Assembly (NCBI GenBank): GCA_903856025.1
Contig: CAIOAQ010000275.1
Span: 1-34,054, forward strand
Direction: 5' to 3'
DNA from: an uncultured beta proteobacterium
GTDB lineage: Bacteria; Pseudomonadota; Gammaproteobacteria; Burkholderiales; Burkholderiaceae_C
DNA length: 34,054 nt
In this document: one piece after another, positions 19,571 to 29,090 of the stretch
Position numbering within the stretch: position 1 is the first letter of the stretch
Layout of the letters: the number at the start of each line of letters is the position of its first letter
Translations under genes and position numbers: made by a program
The notes under the pieces: model-generated
What the model was told of the DNA's origin: nothing
The model's input: only the letters and a program-made list of their open reading frames with translations
The model's database searches: none

Positions 19571-20452
19571 TCAACCCGTCACCGTCGCCATGCGCAACCG
19601 GCGTGCGGCATCCTCGGCGCGCGCATCGTCAATCTCTCGCATCACGGCTTGCATGTCGACACTGGCTTGGGCGCGCTCAAAGCGTCCGGTCAGCACGGTT
19701 TCATTGCTCAATAGCCCCGCCTGGTACAGGCTCCACATCTCCGGGCCGTAGTGGGTGGTCAGCAACGCTGGCGCAAACTGGCCAAAAAAGTCGCGCAGAT
19801 TGCCCACATCGCGCAGCAGCATGCGTTGCGCGTGGTTGTTGCCTGCCGCATCTACCGCTTGGGGCAAGTCAATGATCACCGGCTCGTCCACACCGTCAGC
19901 ATCCTCCACGCCCTGCGTGTGTGCCAGCAGGATGTTGAATTCGGACAAATCGCCATGCACCACCCCGGCGCAGAGCATGCGCACCACCTCTTTGACGAGC
20001 GTGGCGTGGTGCTTGATGGCCTGCTCAGGTGTGAAGGCCACATCGTTCAAGCGCGGGGCTGCGTCGCCGTGCGCGTCGGTCACCAGCTCCATCAGCAGCA
20101 CGCCGTCGCAAAAGTTGTACGGCGTTGGCACCCGTACACCGGCGGCGGCCAAACGGTAGAGTGCATCCACCTCGGCGCTTTGCCAGGCGGCTTCCTGTTC
20201 TTGTCTGCCAAATTTGCTGCCCTTGGCCATGGCACGGGCAGAGCGCGAATTTTTCACCTTGCGGTTTTCGGTGTAATCCACCGCCTGGCGAAAGCTGCGG
20301 TGGGTGGCCTCTTTGTAAATCTTGGCGCAGCGGGTCTCATCCCCACAGCGCACCACAAACACCATGGCTTCCTTGCCACTCATCAGCTGGCGCACCACCG
20401 AATCAATCAGGCCCTCGTCAATGAGGGATTGCAGTCTGGCAGGTGGTTTCAT
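19571..20452 (-). CDS. RIO-family (PA4780-like) serine protein kinase
   Basis: GKEAMVFVVRCGDETRCAKIYKEATHRSFRQAVDYTENRKVKNSRSARAMAKGSKFGR; catalytic VVHGDLSEFNILL; metal-binding PVIIDLPQAV. Confidence 0.92.
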   Translation of the reverse strand: MKPPARLQSLIDEGLIDSVVRQLMSGKEAMVFVVRCGDETRCAKIYKEATHRSFRQAVDYTENRKVKNSRSARAMAKGSKFGRQEQEAAWQSAEVDALYRLAAAGVRVPTPYNFCDGVLLMELVTDAHGDAAPRLNDVAFTPEQAIKHHATLVKEVVRMLCAGVVHGDLSEFNILLAHTQGVEDADGVDEPVIIDLPQAVDAAGNNHAQRMLLRDVGNLRDFFGQFAPALLTTHYGPEMWSLYQAGLLSNETVLTGRFERAQASVDMQAVMREIDDARAEDAARRLRMATVTG

Positions 20453-20586
20453 TCAGGGCTTTGTTCTTGGTTGTCGAAGCCGGATTGTCGGGCCTTGTCA
20501 ATGTCACGATGCAGGCCAAGGCCATGCCCCTAGACTCTGTACTTTGCTGTGCACAGCGGCAGCAGCTTTATTTCAGAAAAAATACG

Positions 20587-21477
20587 ATGAATCCTGGTGT
20601 CCTTTATGCCGGTCTGGCCTATACCGCTTGGGGCCTGTTGCCGATCTTTTTCAAGCAGTTGGGCCACGTCAACGCGTTCGAGGTGGTGATGCACCGCATG
20701 GTGTGGTCGCTGCTTTTTCTGATGTGTGTGCTGGTTGTGCTCAGGCGCTGGACCTGGCTGCGTCAGGTGGCCCGCCAGCCAAAGGTGTTGGCCGCATTTG
20801 GTGTGTCGGCCTTGCTGTTGTCCGCGAACTGGTCGGTGTACATCTGGGCGGTGCAAAACGCCCATGTGGTGGATGCTAGCCTGGGTTACTTCATCCTGCC
20901 CCTGGTCAATGTGTCCTTTGGTTTCGTCTTCTTGCATGAGCGTCCGCGTCGGGCGCAGTGGCTGGCGGTGGCCGTGGCCGCTTGCGGTGTCATTTGGCTC
21001 ACCGTGCAAACCGGGCGCCTGCCCTGGATTGCCCTGGTGTTGGCCTCCACCTTTGGCATCTACGGTCTGATGCGCAAAGTGGCTGTGCTTGGCGCGCTGG
21101 AGGGGCTGACGCTGGAAACCTTGCTGCTTGCGCCTTTTGCCCTGGGCTTGTTGGTGTGGTGGGCCTGGCATGGACAGGGCGCTCTGGTGCAGAGTGATGC
21201 TGTCACCCTAGGCTGGCTGCTGCTGGCCGGGCCGTTGACTGCTGTCCCGCTGCTGCTGTTTGCGGCGGGTGCACGTCGTATTCCCATGGCCACGCTGGGC
21301 ATACTGCAATACATTTCGCCCAGTCTGCAAATGTTGATCGGCGTCTGGCTGTACGGTGAAGCCTTTGACGCGACGCGTGCGCTTGGTTTTTACTTGATTT
21401 GGCTGGCATTGCTGGTGTACAGCCTGGAAGGCTTTATGCAGTCACGTCGGAAGACGCCCGCAGGTGTTGTTGCCTGA
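20587..21477 (+). CDS. rarD: EamA family transporter RarD
   Basis: MNPGVLYAGLAYTAWGLLPIFFKQLGHVNAFEVVMHRMVWSLLFL; 10-TM pattern; LGILQYISPSLQMLIGVWLYGEAF. Confidence 0.92.
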   Translation: MNPGVLYAGLAYTAWGLLPIFFKQLGHVNAFEVVMHRMVWSLLFLMCVLVVLRRWTWLRQVARQPKVLAAFGVSALLLSANWSVYIWAVQNAHVVDASLGYFILPLVNVSFGFVFLHERPRRAQWLAVAVAACGVIWLTVQTGRLPWIALVLASTFGIYGLMRKVAVLGALEGLTLETLLLAPFALGLLVWWAWHGQGALVQSDAVTLGWLLLAGPLTAVPLLLFAAGARRIPMATLGILQYISPSLQMLIGVWLYGEAFDATRALGFYLIWLALLVYSLEGFMQSRRKTPAGVVA

Positions 21478-21491
21478 CGGTATTTGATTTG

Positions 21492-21509
21492 TATACTATG
21501 GGGGGTATA
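21492..21509. promoter_or_regulatory. Putative CsoR/RcnR/FrmR-family operator
   Basis: TATAC-TATGGGGG-GTATA: A/T-rich inverted ends flanking a G tract, 69 bp upstream of the carboxymuconolactone decarboxylase-like ATG. Confidence 0.45.
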
Positions 21510-21577
21510 AATGTCGATGCATTGCTTCGCATCCAGTGCAGCGTGCATCAACCTGTCAACAACCCTGGAGCCTACAA

Positions 21578-21937
21578 ATGAGCACGTTTGAACACATTGC
21601 CCTGATTAAAAACATCAACGAAAACCTGGCACCCTTCAGAAAGTCACAACCCGACGCGATGCAGGCGTTTGGGCAGCTGGCAAAGAGTGCCATGGCCGAG
21701 GGAAGCGTCAGTGCCAAGCACAAGGAACTGATCGCGCTGGCCATTGGCATCACGCAGCATTGTTCGGGGTGCATCGGATTTCATGTCAAGGCGCTGATTC
21801 GTTTGGGCTGTACGCGACAGGAGCTTGAAGAAATGCTGAGTGTCTGTGTGTACATGGGAGGGGGCCCGGCTTTGATGTATTGCGCAGAAGCGCTCGACGC
21901 CTTCGACAAAATGGGCACAGAAAAATCGGCGGCTTGA
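21578..21937 (+). CDS. Carboxymuconolactone decarboxylase (AhpD-like) family protein
   Basis: KHKELIALAIGITQHCSGCIGFHVKALIRLGCTRQELEEMLSVCVYMGGGPALMYCAEALDAFDKM (CxxC...H motif). Confidence 0.93.
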   Translation: MSTFEHIALIKNINENLAPFRKSQPDAMQAFGQLAKSAMAEGSVSAKHKELIALAIGITQHCSGCIGFHVKALIRLGCTRQELEEMLSVCVYMGGGPALMYCAEALDAFDKMGTEKSAA

Positions 21938-21976
21938 CCTATTGCGTAGCCACACTTCGAGAAGAAGTTCGCTGCG

Positions 21977-22924
21977 TCATGCTGGCCCCCTGGTGCGGGA
22001 GAACCCTTTCCAGTTGCCCCCGCTGACCATCACAATGCCTACCAGTACCGGTATGGCACCGATCAAAAAGCTGGCCTCAATCGGCTCATGCAGCAGCCAC
22101 GCGCCAAACACCATGCCAAACAGGGGTGTCAGAAACGAGAACACACCCAGGCGCGAAGCCAGGTACTTGCGCAGCAGCCAGAACCAGGCCAGAAAACTCG
22201 CAAACGACACCACGATGGTGTGAAACGCCAGACTGGCCCAGACCAGAGGTGTTGGGTTAAAACGCGCTTGGTCTGTGGCAAAAGCACCGATCAGCAGCAT
22301 CGCAAACGCGCCAATCAGCTGGTACATGAGCGTTTGTGTGGCAGGTGCGCTTGAGAGTTTGGAACTGCGCACCACCACCGTGGTGGCGGCCCAAGACATG
22401 CCACCCATCAGCCCCAGAAAATCTCCCCACAGCATGTTGCCAGATCCTGCAAAGGCGGTGCTGCGTCCCAAAAAGGTGAACGCAATGCCGCCAAACGCCA
22501 GCGCAATGCCCAGCCACTGCAGCGCGCCCAGGCGCTCCGCAGGCAAGCGCCAAGCCAGCCCGAGTGCAGCAAACATCGGCGCGGTGTACAAAAAAACCAC
22601 CATGTGGGAGGCCGTGGTGTGGCGCAGGCCTTCTGCGACCAGAATGAATTCAAACCCGAACAGCAAGCCCACCACCACGCCTGCACCGAGTGTGCCGTCG
22701 CGCAAGTTCATGGGTTCGTTCTTCCACCACATCACCAGAGCGACCAACAGCGCAGCTGCGCCTGAGCGCAGTGCGATCTGCATGATGGGCGCAATGTCGG
22801 CCACAGTGGCCTTCAGCACCACTTGCTGCATGCCCCAAATGGCGCACAGCACCAGCATCACCATGATGGCGCGGGTGTCGAGGGCTTGGCGGGTGTCCAT
22901 GTCGGCGGCTTTAGAGTGAAACAA
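21977..22924 (-). CDS. EamA/DMT family transporter
   Basis: Two EamA repeats of hydrophobic helices; AIWGMQQVVLKATVADIAPIMQIALRSGAAALLVALVMWWKNEP; GMVFGAWLLHEPIEASFLIGAIPVLVGI. Confidence 0.9.
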   Translation of the reverse strand: MFHSKAADMDTRQALDTRAIMVMLVLCAIWGMQQVVLKATVADIAPIMQIALRSGAAALLVALVMWWKNEPMNLRDGTLGAGVVVGLLFGFEFILVAEGLRHTTASHMVVFLYTAPMFAALGLAWRLPAERLGALQWLGIALAFGGIAFTFLGRSTAFAGSGNMLWGDFLGLMGGMSWAATTVVVRSSKLSSAPATQTLMYQLIGAFAMLLIGAFATDQARFNPTPLVWASLAFHTIVVSFASFLAWFWLLRKYLASRLGVFSFLTPLFGMVFGAWLLHEPIEASFLIGAIPVLVGIVMVSGGNWKGFSRTRGPA

Positions 22925-22979
22925 GGCTTACATTATTGGTGTGACGGCTTCGATAGATATAGCGAAAACCAGACAAACC

Positions 22980-23792
22980 ATGCACCACAACCGACAAAAC
23001 CCGCGCGTGCTTCGCCCCAAGCTGGATGTGCCGCTGTCCAGCCCGGCTTTGCCTGCGCCCATCATGTTTCGCAGCGCCTATGTGCCGCCCGACGGCATCT
23101 ACCCGCTGCACCAACACGCCTGGGGTGAGTTTGTGTATTCGTTCAGCGGTGTGATGGAGGTCAAGGTGGCAGATCACCATTACCTGGCCCCGCCCCAATA
23201 CGGCCTGTGGTTGCCTCCGGATATGGCGCATGTGGGCCTGAACCGCAACGCCGCCCACCACGCCTCGGTATATCTTTGCGCAGCCTTGTGTGCGGCGCTG
23301 CCTTCTGAGCCCTGCGCGTTGACGGTCAGCCCGCTGGCACGCGCGCTGCTGGAGCACTTGCGCGCCCAGCCGGATGAGGTGTCTGACACACCCGAAGGCG
23401 CCTGCTTGCTGCAGGTGTTGGCGGACCAGTTGACGGCAGCGCCGCGTGCCGGCAGCTACCTGCCCACGTCGGAGGACCCGGCGCTGGGGGCTGTGCTGTC
23501 GATGTTGGAGAACACGCCTGGTGACAACCGATCGGTGCCAGAACTGGCTGCCCTGGCTCATACCACCGAGCGCACGCTGATGCGTCGCTGCCAGCGTGAT
23601 CTGGGCATGAGCCTGGCCCAGTGGCGCCAGCGCCTGCGGGTGGTCAAGGCGATGGCGCTTCTGGAGAACGGCCAAACCGTGGAAACCATCGCGCTGGACC
23701 TGGGCTACGGCAGCGCGTCAGCCTTCATCAGTATGTTCAAACGCCTGGCTGGAACCACGCCAGACGAGTTCCGCAAGGCCAGCGCTGGCTGA
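22980..23792 (+). CDS. AraC family transcriptional regulator with cupin sensor domain
   Basis: Cupin PDGIYPLHQHAWGEFVYSFSGVMEV; HTH ERTLMRRCQRDLGMSLAQWRQRLRVVKAMALLENGQTVETIALDLGYGSASAFISMFKRLAGTTPDEFRK. Divergent from the EamA gene. Confidence 0.95.
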   Translation: MHHNRQNPRVLRPKLDVPLSSPALPAPIMFRSAYVPPDGIYPLHQHAWGEFVYSFSGVMEVKVADHHYLAPPQYGLWLPPDMAHVGLNRNAAHHASVYLCAALCAALPSEPCALTVSPLARALLEHLRAQPDEVSDTPEGACLLQVLADQLTAAPRAGSYLPTSEDPALGAVLSMLENTPGDNRSVPELAALAHTTERTLMRRCQRDLGMSLAQWRQRLRVVKAMALLENGQTVETIALDLGYGSASAFISMFKRLAGTTPDEFRKASAG

Positions 23793-23802
23793 CCTGTCAG
23801 CC
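23787..23802. terminator. Palindrome spanning both convergent stop codons
   Basis: GGCTGAC-CT-GTCAGCC, perfect 7-bp arms; contains TGA of the AraC gene (23790-23792) and of the minus-strand zinc-ribbon gene (23797-23799). No U-tract, so a terminator role is tentative. Confidence 0.35.
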
Positions 23803-24057
23803 GTTCAGGGGGCCAACGACCGACCAACCGGCGTGCTGGTTGGTCTTGTCGTTTTCATAGTCCCAAACGGTGCCGCAGTGGTCACACAGGTAGCGGGTCA
23901 CGGTGACCGGCCCGTTGGGGCGCTCTTCTCTGCGGTTTTTGCGTTGCACCAACTCGGCGTGTCCGGGCGCACGTCGCCAGTTGCGCTGAATGCCAGCGCA
24001 GGGTTCACACAGGGTGTGCGGGGTGGGCTCGGTGGGGGTGGGCAGGTCTTGGGTCAT
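23797..24057 (-). CDS. Small zinc-ribbon-like protein
   Basis: Two Cys pairs: CEPCAG and CDHCGTVWDYEND; close to the DTW gene on the same strand. Confidence 0.6.
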   Translation of the reverse strand: MTQDLPTPTEPTPHTLCEPCAGIQRNWRRAPGHAELVQRKNRREERPNGPVTVTRYLCDHCGTVWDYENDKTNQHAGWSVVGPLNG

Positions 24058-24065
24058 GGGGCGGT

Positions 24066-24914
24066 TCAGGTGTGAATGGCTGATTGTCGCCCCGGCGCGT
24101 CACCGGGCCAACACAGCCCCCGCAAACGCTGGTGCGCTGCGTCTTCCAGGTCCAGTGGCTGCTGGTTTTTGGCTTGCAAGTAGTGGTGGGTGAACACATC
24201 TAGGTACGCCTCCAGCACCTCGGCCGCGCGCGGCTCACCGGCCAGGGCCAGGCACAGGGCACCCACCTCGGACGTGCAGAAGTGGTCGCTGCGGCTGGAG
24301 CGGCGCAGGCGGTAGGTGGAGAGCTGGTCGGGGTGCAGACTGAGCACCGGAAACTGGTTCAGATAGGGGCTTTTGCGAAACATCTTGCCCGCCTCGGCCC
24401 AGGTGGCATCCAGCAGCACAAACAGCGGGCGCTTGGCAGGAAGTGCGTCGCCGGGCACCGCAGGCAGCAGCGCGGTCACCACCCGTTCAGGCGTCACAAA
24501 CTCGCCCGGAAACACCACATACGGCTGCCACTGCGGGTCGGCCAACAGCGTCAGCAGGGCCGGGTCCACCTGGGTGCGCGCCCAGCCAAAGGCAAACGTG
24601 TCGGCCACCACATCGGCAATCAGCCAGCCGGTGTTGCTGGGTTTGAGCGGCTCAATGTCGGCCATCAGCAGGCACATGCCCACCTGGGTCGGCACCACCG
24701 GGCGCAAGGCACACAAACAGTGGCTGTGCATCACCCGACAGTCGGGGCAGCGCTCTGCCGGGCCACCCCGGGCGCGAAAGGGTTTGACGGCACGCGCCAG
24801 TCGGTCGGTGCGCAAACGGGACACGGCGTGGGGCGCAAGCGGTGGCCTTGCAGGTGCCTGCTTGGCGGATTTCTTAGTAGTCAAATCGGCCTCTAGCCCT
24901 CGTAAAACAAGCAC
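24066..24914 (-). CDS. DTW domain-containing protein (TapT-like tRNA-uridine aminocarboxypropyltransferase)
   Basis: RCPDCRVMHSHCLCALRP, PLFVLLDATWAEAGKMFRKSPYLNQFPVLSL, STYRLRRSSRSDHFCTSEVGAL. First codons of the ORF lie in a dispersed repeat, so the true start is probably downstream. Confidence 0.9.
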   Translation of the reverse strand: MLVLRGLEADLTTKKSAKQAPARPPLAPHAVSRLRTDRLARAVKPFRARGGPAERCPDCRVMHSHCLCALRPVVPTQVGMCLLMADIEPLKPSNTGWLIADVVADTFAFGWARTQVDPALLTLLADPQWQPYVVFPGEFVTPERVVTALLPAVPGDALPAKRPLFVLLDATWAEAGKMFRKSPYLNQFPVLSLHPDQLSTYRLRRSSRSDHFCTSEVGALCLALAGEPRAAEVLEAYLDVFTHHYLQAKNQQPLDLEDAAHQRLRGLCWPGDAPGRQSAIHT

Positions 24915-24924
24915 GAGTAGCTAT
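24894..24924 (+). repeat. Dispersed 31-bp hairpin repeat, copy 3
   Basis: TAGCCCTCGTAAAACAAGCACGAGTAGCTAT; internal CTCGT/ACGAG arms. Confidence 0.8.
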
Positions 24925-24933
24925 CAAAAATAA

Positions 24934-25320
24934 TCACGCCTTTTTGGCTGGCCGGTGCAACGCGCAAATCTTGTTGCCGTCGGGGTCGCGCAAATACGCC
25001 AGGTAAAGCTGGCCCGACGACGCTTCGCGCCAACCCGGTGGGTCTTCGCAGGTGGTGCCGCCGTTGGCCACGCCCGCCGCGTGGAAGGCATTGGCCTGCT
25101 CGGGCGATGCCATGGCAAAGCCCGTGGTGCTGCCGTTGCCGTGGGTGGCCGTTTCGCCATTGATGGGCGTGGTGATGCCGAACAGGCCGGTAGGGCTGCG
25201 GTAAAAGTAGCGATTGCCGTTCGCAACGCCGGGGCCAATGCCCAGCGTGCCGAGCAACGCGTCGTAGAACTTTCTGGAAACCTCAAGGTTGTTGGTACCA
25301 AGCATCACATGACTGAACAT
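24934..25320 (-). CDS. VOC family (glyoxalase/bleomycin resistance) protein
   Basis: MFSHVMLGTNNLEVSRKFYDALLGTLGI...LYLAYLRDPDGNKICALHRP. Confidence 0.92.
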   Translation of the reverse strand: MFSHVMLGTNNLEVSRKFYDALLGTLGIGPGVANGNRYFYRSPTGLFGITTPINGETATHGNGSTTGFAMASPEQANAFHAAGVANGGTTCEDPPGWREASSGQLYLAYLRDPDGNKICALHRPAKKA

Positions 25321-25390
25321 CGTTTTCTCCGTGGGAGCCCGGTCGTGGGCGGAATGGGAGCAGCGATGGTACTTGATGACAAGTTGGCTA

Positions 25391-28300
25391 CTAGGCGTCA
25401 GGCGGCATCGTCACCGGCGCATGGAACTGTTTGACCCAATTCTGAAAGTCCTCGGCGGGCATCGGCCTGGCCAGGAAATAGCCCTGGGCAATGTCGCAAC
25501 CGAATGCGGCAAGCTGATTCCAGTGCTGCTGGGTTTCAACCCCCTCTGCCACCACCTTACGGCCAAGATCATGGGCCAGGTCGATGGTGGAGCGCACAAT
25601 CACGGCAGACGCGTCGCTGGTTGACATACCGAACACAAAGGACTGGTCGATTTTGATGTACGCCACCGGCAAGCGCTGCAAATAACCGAGTGAAGAATAA
25701 CCTGTACCAAAATCGTCGATGTAGAGGGCAATACCGGTATCACGCAGGCCGTGCAGCACCTGCAAGGAGAATTCGGCGTCATCCATGACCGTGCTTTCGG
25801 TGATTTCCAGCTCAAACATGCCGTGCGGCACCTCCCAGGCTGCTTGCAACTGGCGCACTTTCGCCAGCAGGTTGGGATCACGCAGATTGCGTGCCGAAAG
25901 GTTGACCGCAATCGGCAGTGCGCAGCCTTCGCGCGCCCAGGCATGGTTCAGCCGCAACCCGGTTTCGATGACCCATTCGGTGAGGGGCTTGATCAGCCCG
26001 GTGTGCTCGGCCAAGCCAATGAATTCACCTGGCATGATCAAACCGCGCTCGGCGTGTCGCCAGCGTACCAGCCCTTCAGCGCCGCAGACCCGCCCCGTTG
26101 CCATCTCGACTTTGGGCTGCAGGTAAAGCGCCAGATCGCCCACCTCAATGGCACGACGAAGCTCTCCAGCCATGTTCAGGCGGTGGGACTGGTCTTGATT
26201 GCGGGCTGGGTCGAAGATGACGTAATCGAGCCCCTTTTTCTTGGCCTGATGAATGGCCAAATCCACATGCCGGAACAGATCATGCGGAGTCGAACCATGA
26301 CCCGGGAACAAGCTGATACCGGCCTTGGCTGTCACGTCAAGCGAAATATCAGCGATTTGAAAGGGCTGCGTCAACTGCTCGCTGAGCCGATGCACCATGT
26401 CAATGGCGGCAGCTTCGCCGCTGTTGGGCAGCAGAATTGCAAATTCGTTGCCTCGCAGGCGTGCCACCGTGGAAGACGCGGGCACCGCGCTGCCAAGCCT
26501 GGTCGCAAATTCCCGCAACATCTGGTCACCCTGACCGAAACCAAGGGTGTCATTGATGTCGCTCAACTGCGCCATGTTGGCTTGAAGCACCGCAAAGGGC
26601 TGGTCCAGCCGCTGGCCAGTCTCGATGGCTGTTGCCAAAATTTCCGCGAACTGGGTCTCATTGGGCAAGCCCGTGAGCACGTCGTAACGCGTCAGGCGAT
26701 GCATGGCTTCTTGCGTTTGTTGCTGCTGTGCGCGCGCGCGCAAGGTGGCAATACCAAAGGCCAGGTCATCGGCCGACTCGGTGAGCAGATTGATTTCGTC
26801 CTGCGCGAAGGCATTCTTCTCGTCGTGGTAAATGGCCAGCGCACCGATGACCTCGTTGCCAATCCGTAGCGGGCAGGCCATTGCAGAAGAATTGCCGCTC
26901 AAAAAGGACCGCCATGGGGCATAGTTCGCGTCGGACAACATGTCACTGGCCACGCTGGCCTGCCCCGTGCGAACGGCGGTGGCCGCGGCACCTTGGCCGC
27001 GCTCGTTGTCGGCCCAGCTGACCTTCAGCCCGCGCAGCGCGGTCAAACCTTGGGAATAGCCGCATTCAGCCATCGGCCACAGGCTGCTCGATGCGTCGTG
27101 CATTCGGTACCACACCACCGCCATGCCATAGCCCCCCGCGCTGACAATGGCCCGGCACATGGTCTCCAGCAGCGTCATCTCGTCACTGGCGCGCAACATG
27201 GCCCGGTTGCCGGCGCTCAGGGTCTTGAGCCCGCGGCTGAGATGTTCCAACTGGCGCACATGGACCGTCAGTTCGGCGTTGAGCGTTGCTATTTCTTCTT
27301 CGGCGCGTTTGCGCTCCGTGATGTCGGAGCCCAGCACGTAATAGCCGGTGACCTGGTCTTGATCGTCGCGCTTGGGCAAGTAGTTGATCACCTGCCACAC
27401 GCCGGGGAAGGGTTGCCAGTCGTAGCTTTGCGCATCGCCTTGAAGCACTTTGACGATCAGCGGGGAGGCAATGGCATAGCGCTCGGGCCCCAGAATCTCG
27501 CACACCGTACAACCGGTGATGTCGCTGCGCTCGGGCGCAAAACGTTCCTGGTACTGCTGGTTGACGTAGACGTAGCGTTGTTGCGCATCCACGTAGGCGA
27601 TCAAGGCTGGCGCATTGCTGATGACACTGCGCAGATGGCCTTCGCTCGCCTGCAGTTGCAGGGTGCGTTCATCGACACGTCGCTCCAGCAGCTCATTTTG
27701 CTCACGAATCAACTGGCGCGCCCGACGCTCAGTGGTCACATCGCGGAACACCAGCACCACGCCCGTCAGTTGTCTTGCGGTATCACGTATCGGCGCCGCG
27801 CTGTCGGCAATGGGGTGTTCGCGCCCGTCCCGTGCAATCAGCAGCGTGTGGTTGGCCAGCTCCTGGACGGTGCCTGTGGCCAGGACGGTCGTCACGGGAA
27901 TTACGGCAGGCTCACGCGTTTGCTCATGAATGATGCGAAACACCTCTTCGACGGGATGCCCCAACGCCTGGGCGATAGACCATCCGGTCAACGCTTCGGC
28001 GACCGGATTCATGCGCGTGACACGCCCTTGTGTATCGGTCGCCAGCACGCCGTCACCAATGGAATACAGCGTGGTGGAAAGACTCTCTTCGTTGTTGGCC
28101 AGTGCGCGCCGGCTGGCCTCGGTTTCCTGAAACTGCCTTCGGATCAAGGCATAGGTGGCCGCCAGCAGCAGCACCAGCAGCGTGGCAACCAGTGCACCAG
28201 AGGTCACCATGGCCTGGCGCGCACGCAACTGCTGGGTGCCACGGGTCTCCAGCAACTGGCGTTCCTCATCTTCCAGCTCGCGCAACAAACGGTAGGTGCG

Positions 28301-28771
28301 ATCACGCGTTTCCTTCAGTGGGGCCGTCGCCACGTAGGCATTTGCCGCGTCAAGCCCCTGCGTTTTACGCAGCAGCTCGACTTGTCTGGAAATGGCGATG
28401 CGTTGATGGATCACCTCGTTCAACCGCGTGATGCGCGCTTGCTGGCCCGAGTTGTCGGATGTGAGTTGTTTGACTTTCTGCAGTGCAGCCTCCCGGCTCA
28501 GGAGTGTGGCATCGCGCTCCACAAGTTGCGCAGCATCACCTGTAATCCTGAAGCTCTGCGTATTGAATTCGATTTGCAGCGTGTCATTTTTGATGCGGGC
28601 AAGGCCATCAAGCACCTGATGCGTATGGGCAACCCGGTCGGCAGCATCCGCCGCATCTCTTGCCACTGTCCAAGTGGCAGTGGCGATGCCTACCACCACC
28701 AGCACGGCGATGGCAAACGCGACCAGTACCTTGGTTTCAAAACTGAAGTGGGACTTCATGTGGCCTCTCAT
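25391..28771 (-). CDS. CHASE3-PAS-PAS-GAF-GGDEF-EAL protein (c-di-GMP signalling)
   Basis: CHASE3-like N-terminus between TM helices, PAS boxes, GAF-like region, GGDEF region with degenerate RGNEF, EAL region AEGLVRW...ELEITES...DDFGTGYSSLGYLQRLP. Confidence 0.93.
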   Translation of the reverse strand: MRGHMKSHFSFETKVLVAFAIAVLVVVGIATATWTVARDAADAADRVAHTHQVLDGLARIKNDTLQIEFNTQSFRITGDAAQLVERDATLLSREAALQKVKQLTSDNSGQQARITRLNEVIHQRIAISRQVELLRKTQGLDAANAYVATAPLKETRDRTYRLLRELEDEERQLLETRGTQQLRARQAMVTSGALVATLLVLLLAATYALIRRQFQETEASRRALANNEESLSTTLYSIGDGVLATDTQGRVTRMNPVAEALTGWSIAQALGHPVEEVFRIIHEQTREPAVIPVTTVLATGTVQELANHTLLIARDGREHPIADSAAPIRDTARQLTGVVLVFRDVTTERRARQLIREQNELLERRVDERTLQLQASEGHLRSVISNAPALIAYVDAQQRYVYVNQQYQERFAPERSDITGCTVCEILGPERYAIASPLIVKVLQGDAQSYDWQPFPGVWQVINYLPKRDDQDQVTGYYVLGSDITERKRAEEEIATLNAELTVHVRQLEHLSRGLKTLSAGNRAMLRASDEMTLLETMCRAIVSAGGYGMAVVWYRMHDASSSLWPMAECGYSQGLTALRGLKVSWADNERGQGAAATAVRTGQASVASDMLSDANYAPWRSFLSGNSSAMACPLRIGNEVIGALAIYHDEKNAFAQDEINLLTESADDLAFGIATLRARAQQQQTQEAMHRLTRYDVLTGLPNETQFAEILATAIETGQRLDQPFAVLQANMAQLSDINDTLGFGQGDQMLREFATRLGSAVPASSTVARLRGNEFAILLPNSGEAAAIDMVHRLSEQLTQPFQIADISLDVTAKAGISLFPGHGSTPHDLFRHVDLAIHQAKKKGLDYVIFDPARNQDQSHRLNMAGELRRAIEVGDLALYLQPKVEMATGRVCGAEGLVRWRHAERGLIMPGEFIGLAEHTGLIKPLTEWVIETGLRLNHAWAREGCALPIAVNLSARNLRDPNLLAKVRQLQAAWEVPHGMFELEITESTVMDDAEFSLQVLHGLRDTGIALYIDDFGTGYSSLGYLQRLPVAYIKIDQSFVFGMSTSDASAVIVRSTIDLAHDLGRKVVAEGVETQQHWNQLAAFGCDIAQGYFLARPMPAEDFQNWVKQFHAPVTMPPDA

Positions 28772-29063
28772 TGAACATGCATCTTGATGTTTTTGTTCTC
28801 GGACATTCTGCTATTTGCCATTGTCCGCGTGAGCTTCAACCGTTTCAACGACATGGGGATTTCCAGGCCAAGCGGCCCCTGGTGCGAGGAAAAACATGAG
28901 GCATTGGTAGAAATCGCCATGACAAAACTTGCAAACATCCACGCTAGGGGCTTGCCGTTCAATTTGCCCAGCAAGAAGCTCCTTATTTCATAGCCATCAT
29001 TCGCCGATGCTATGAGGCTGACAACGTTTCAAATTCTTTTGATTGACAATTTATATTGAAAAA

Positions 29064-29081
29064 TTTAACTGTATCGTTAAA
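29064..29081. promoter_or_regulatory. Putative operator upstream of DUF4143 ATPase
   Basis: TTTAAC-TGTATC-GTTAAA inverted repeat downstream of TTGACA (29043-29048), immediately upstream of ATG 29091. Confidence 0.45.
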
Positions 29082-29090
29082 ATTTCAATA

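Noticed and set aside
26993-28774. 593-aa plus-strand ORF
   Set aside because: Antisense to the CHASE3-PAS-GGDEF-EAL gene; translation is low-information (H/R/Q/G rich) and fits a GC-rich shadow ORF.
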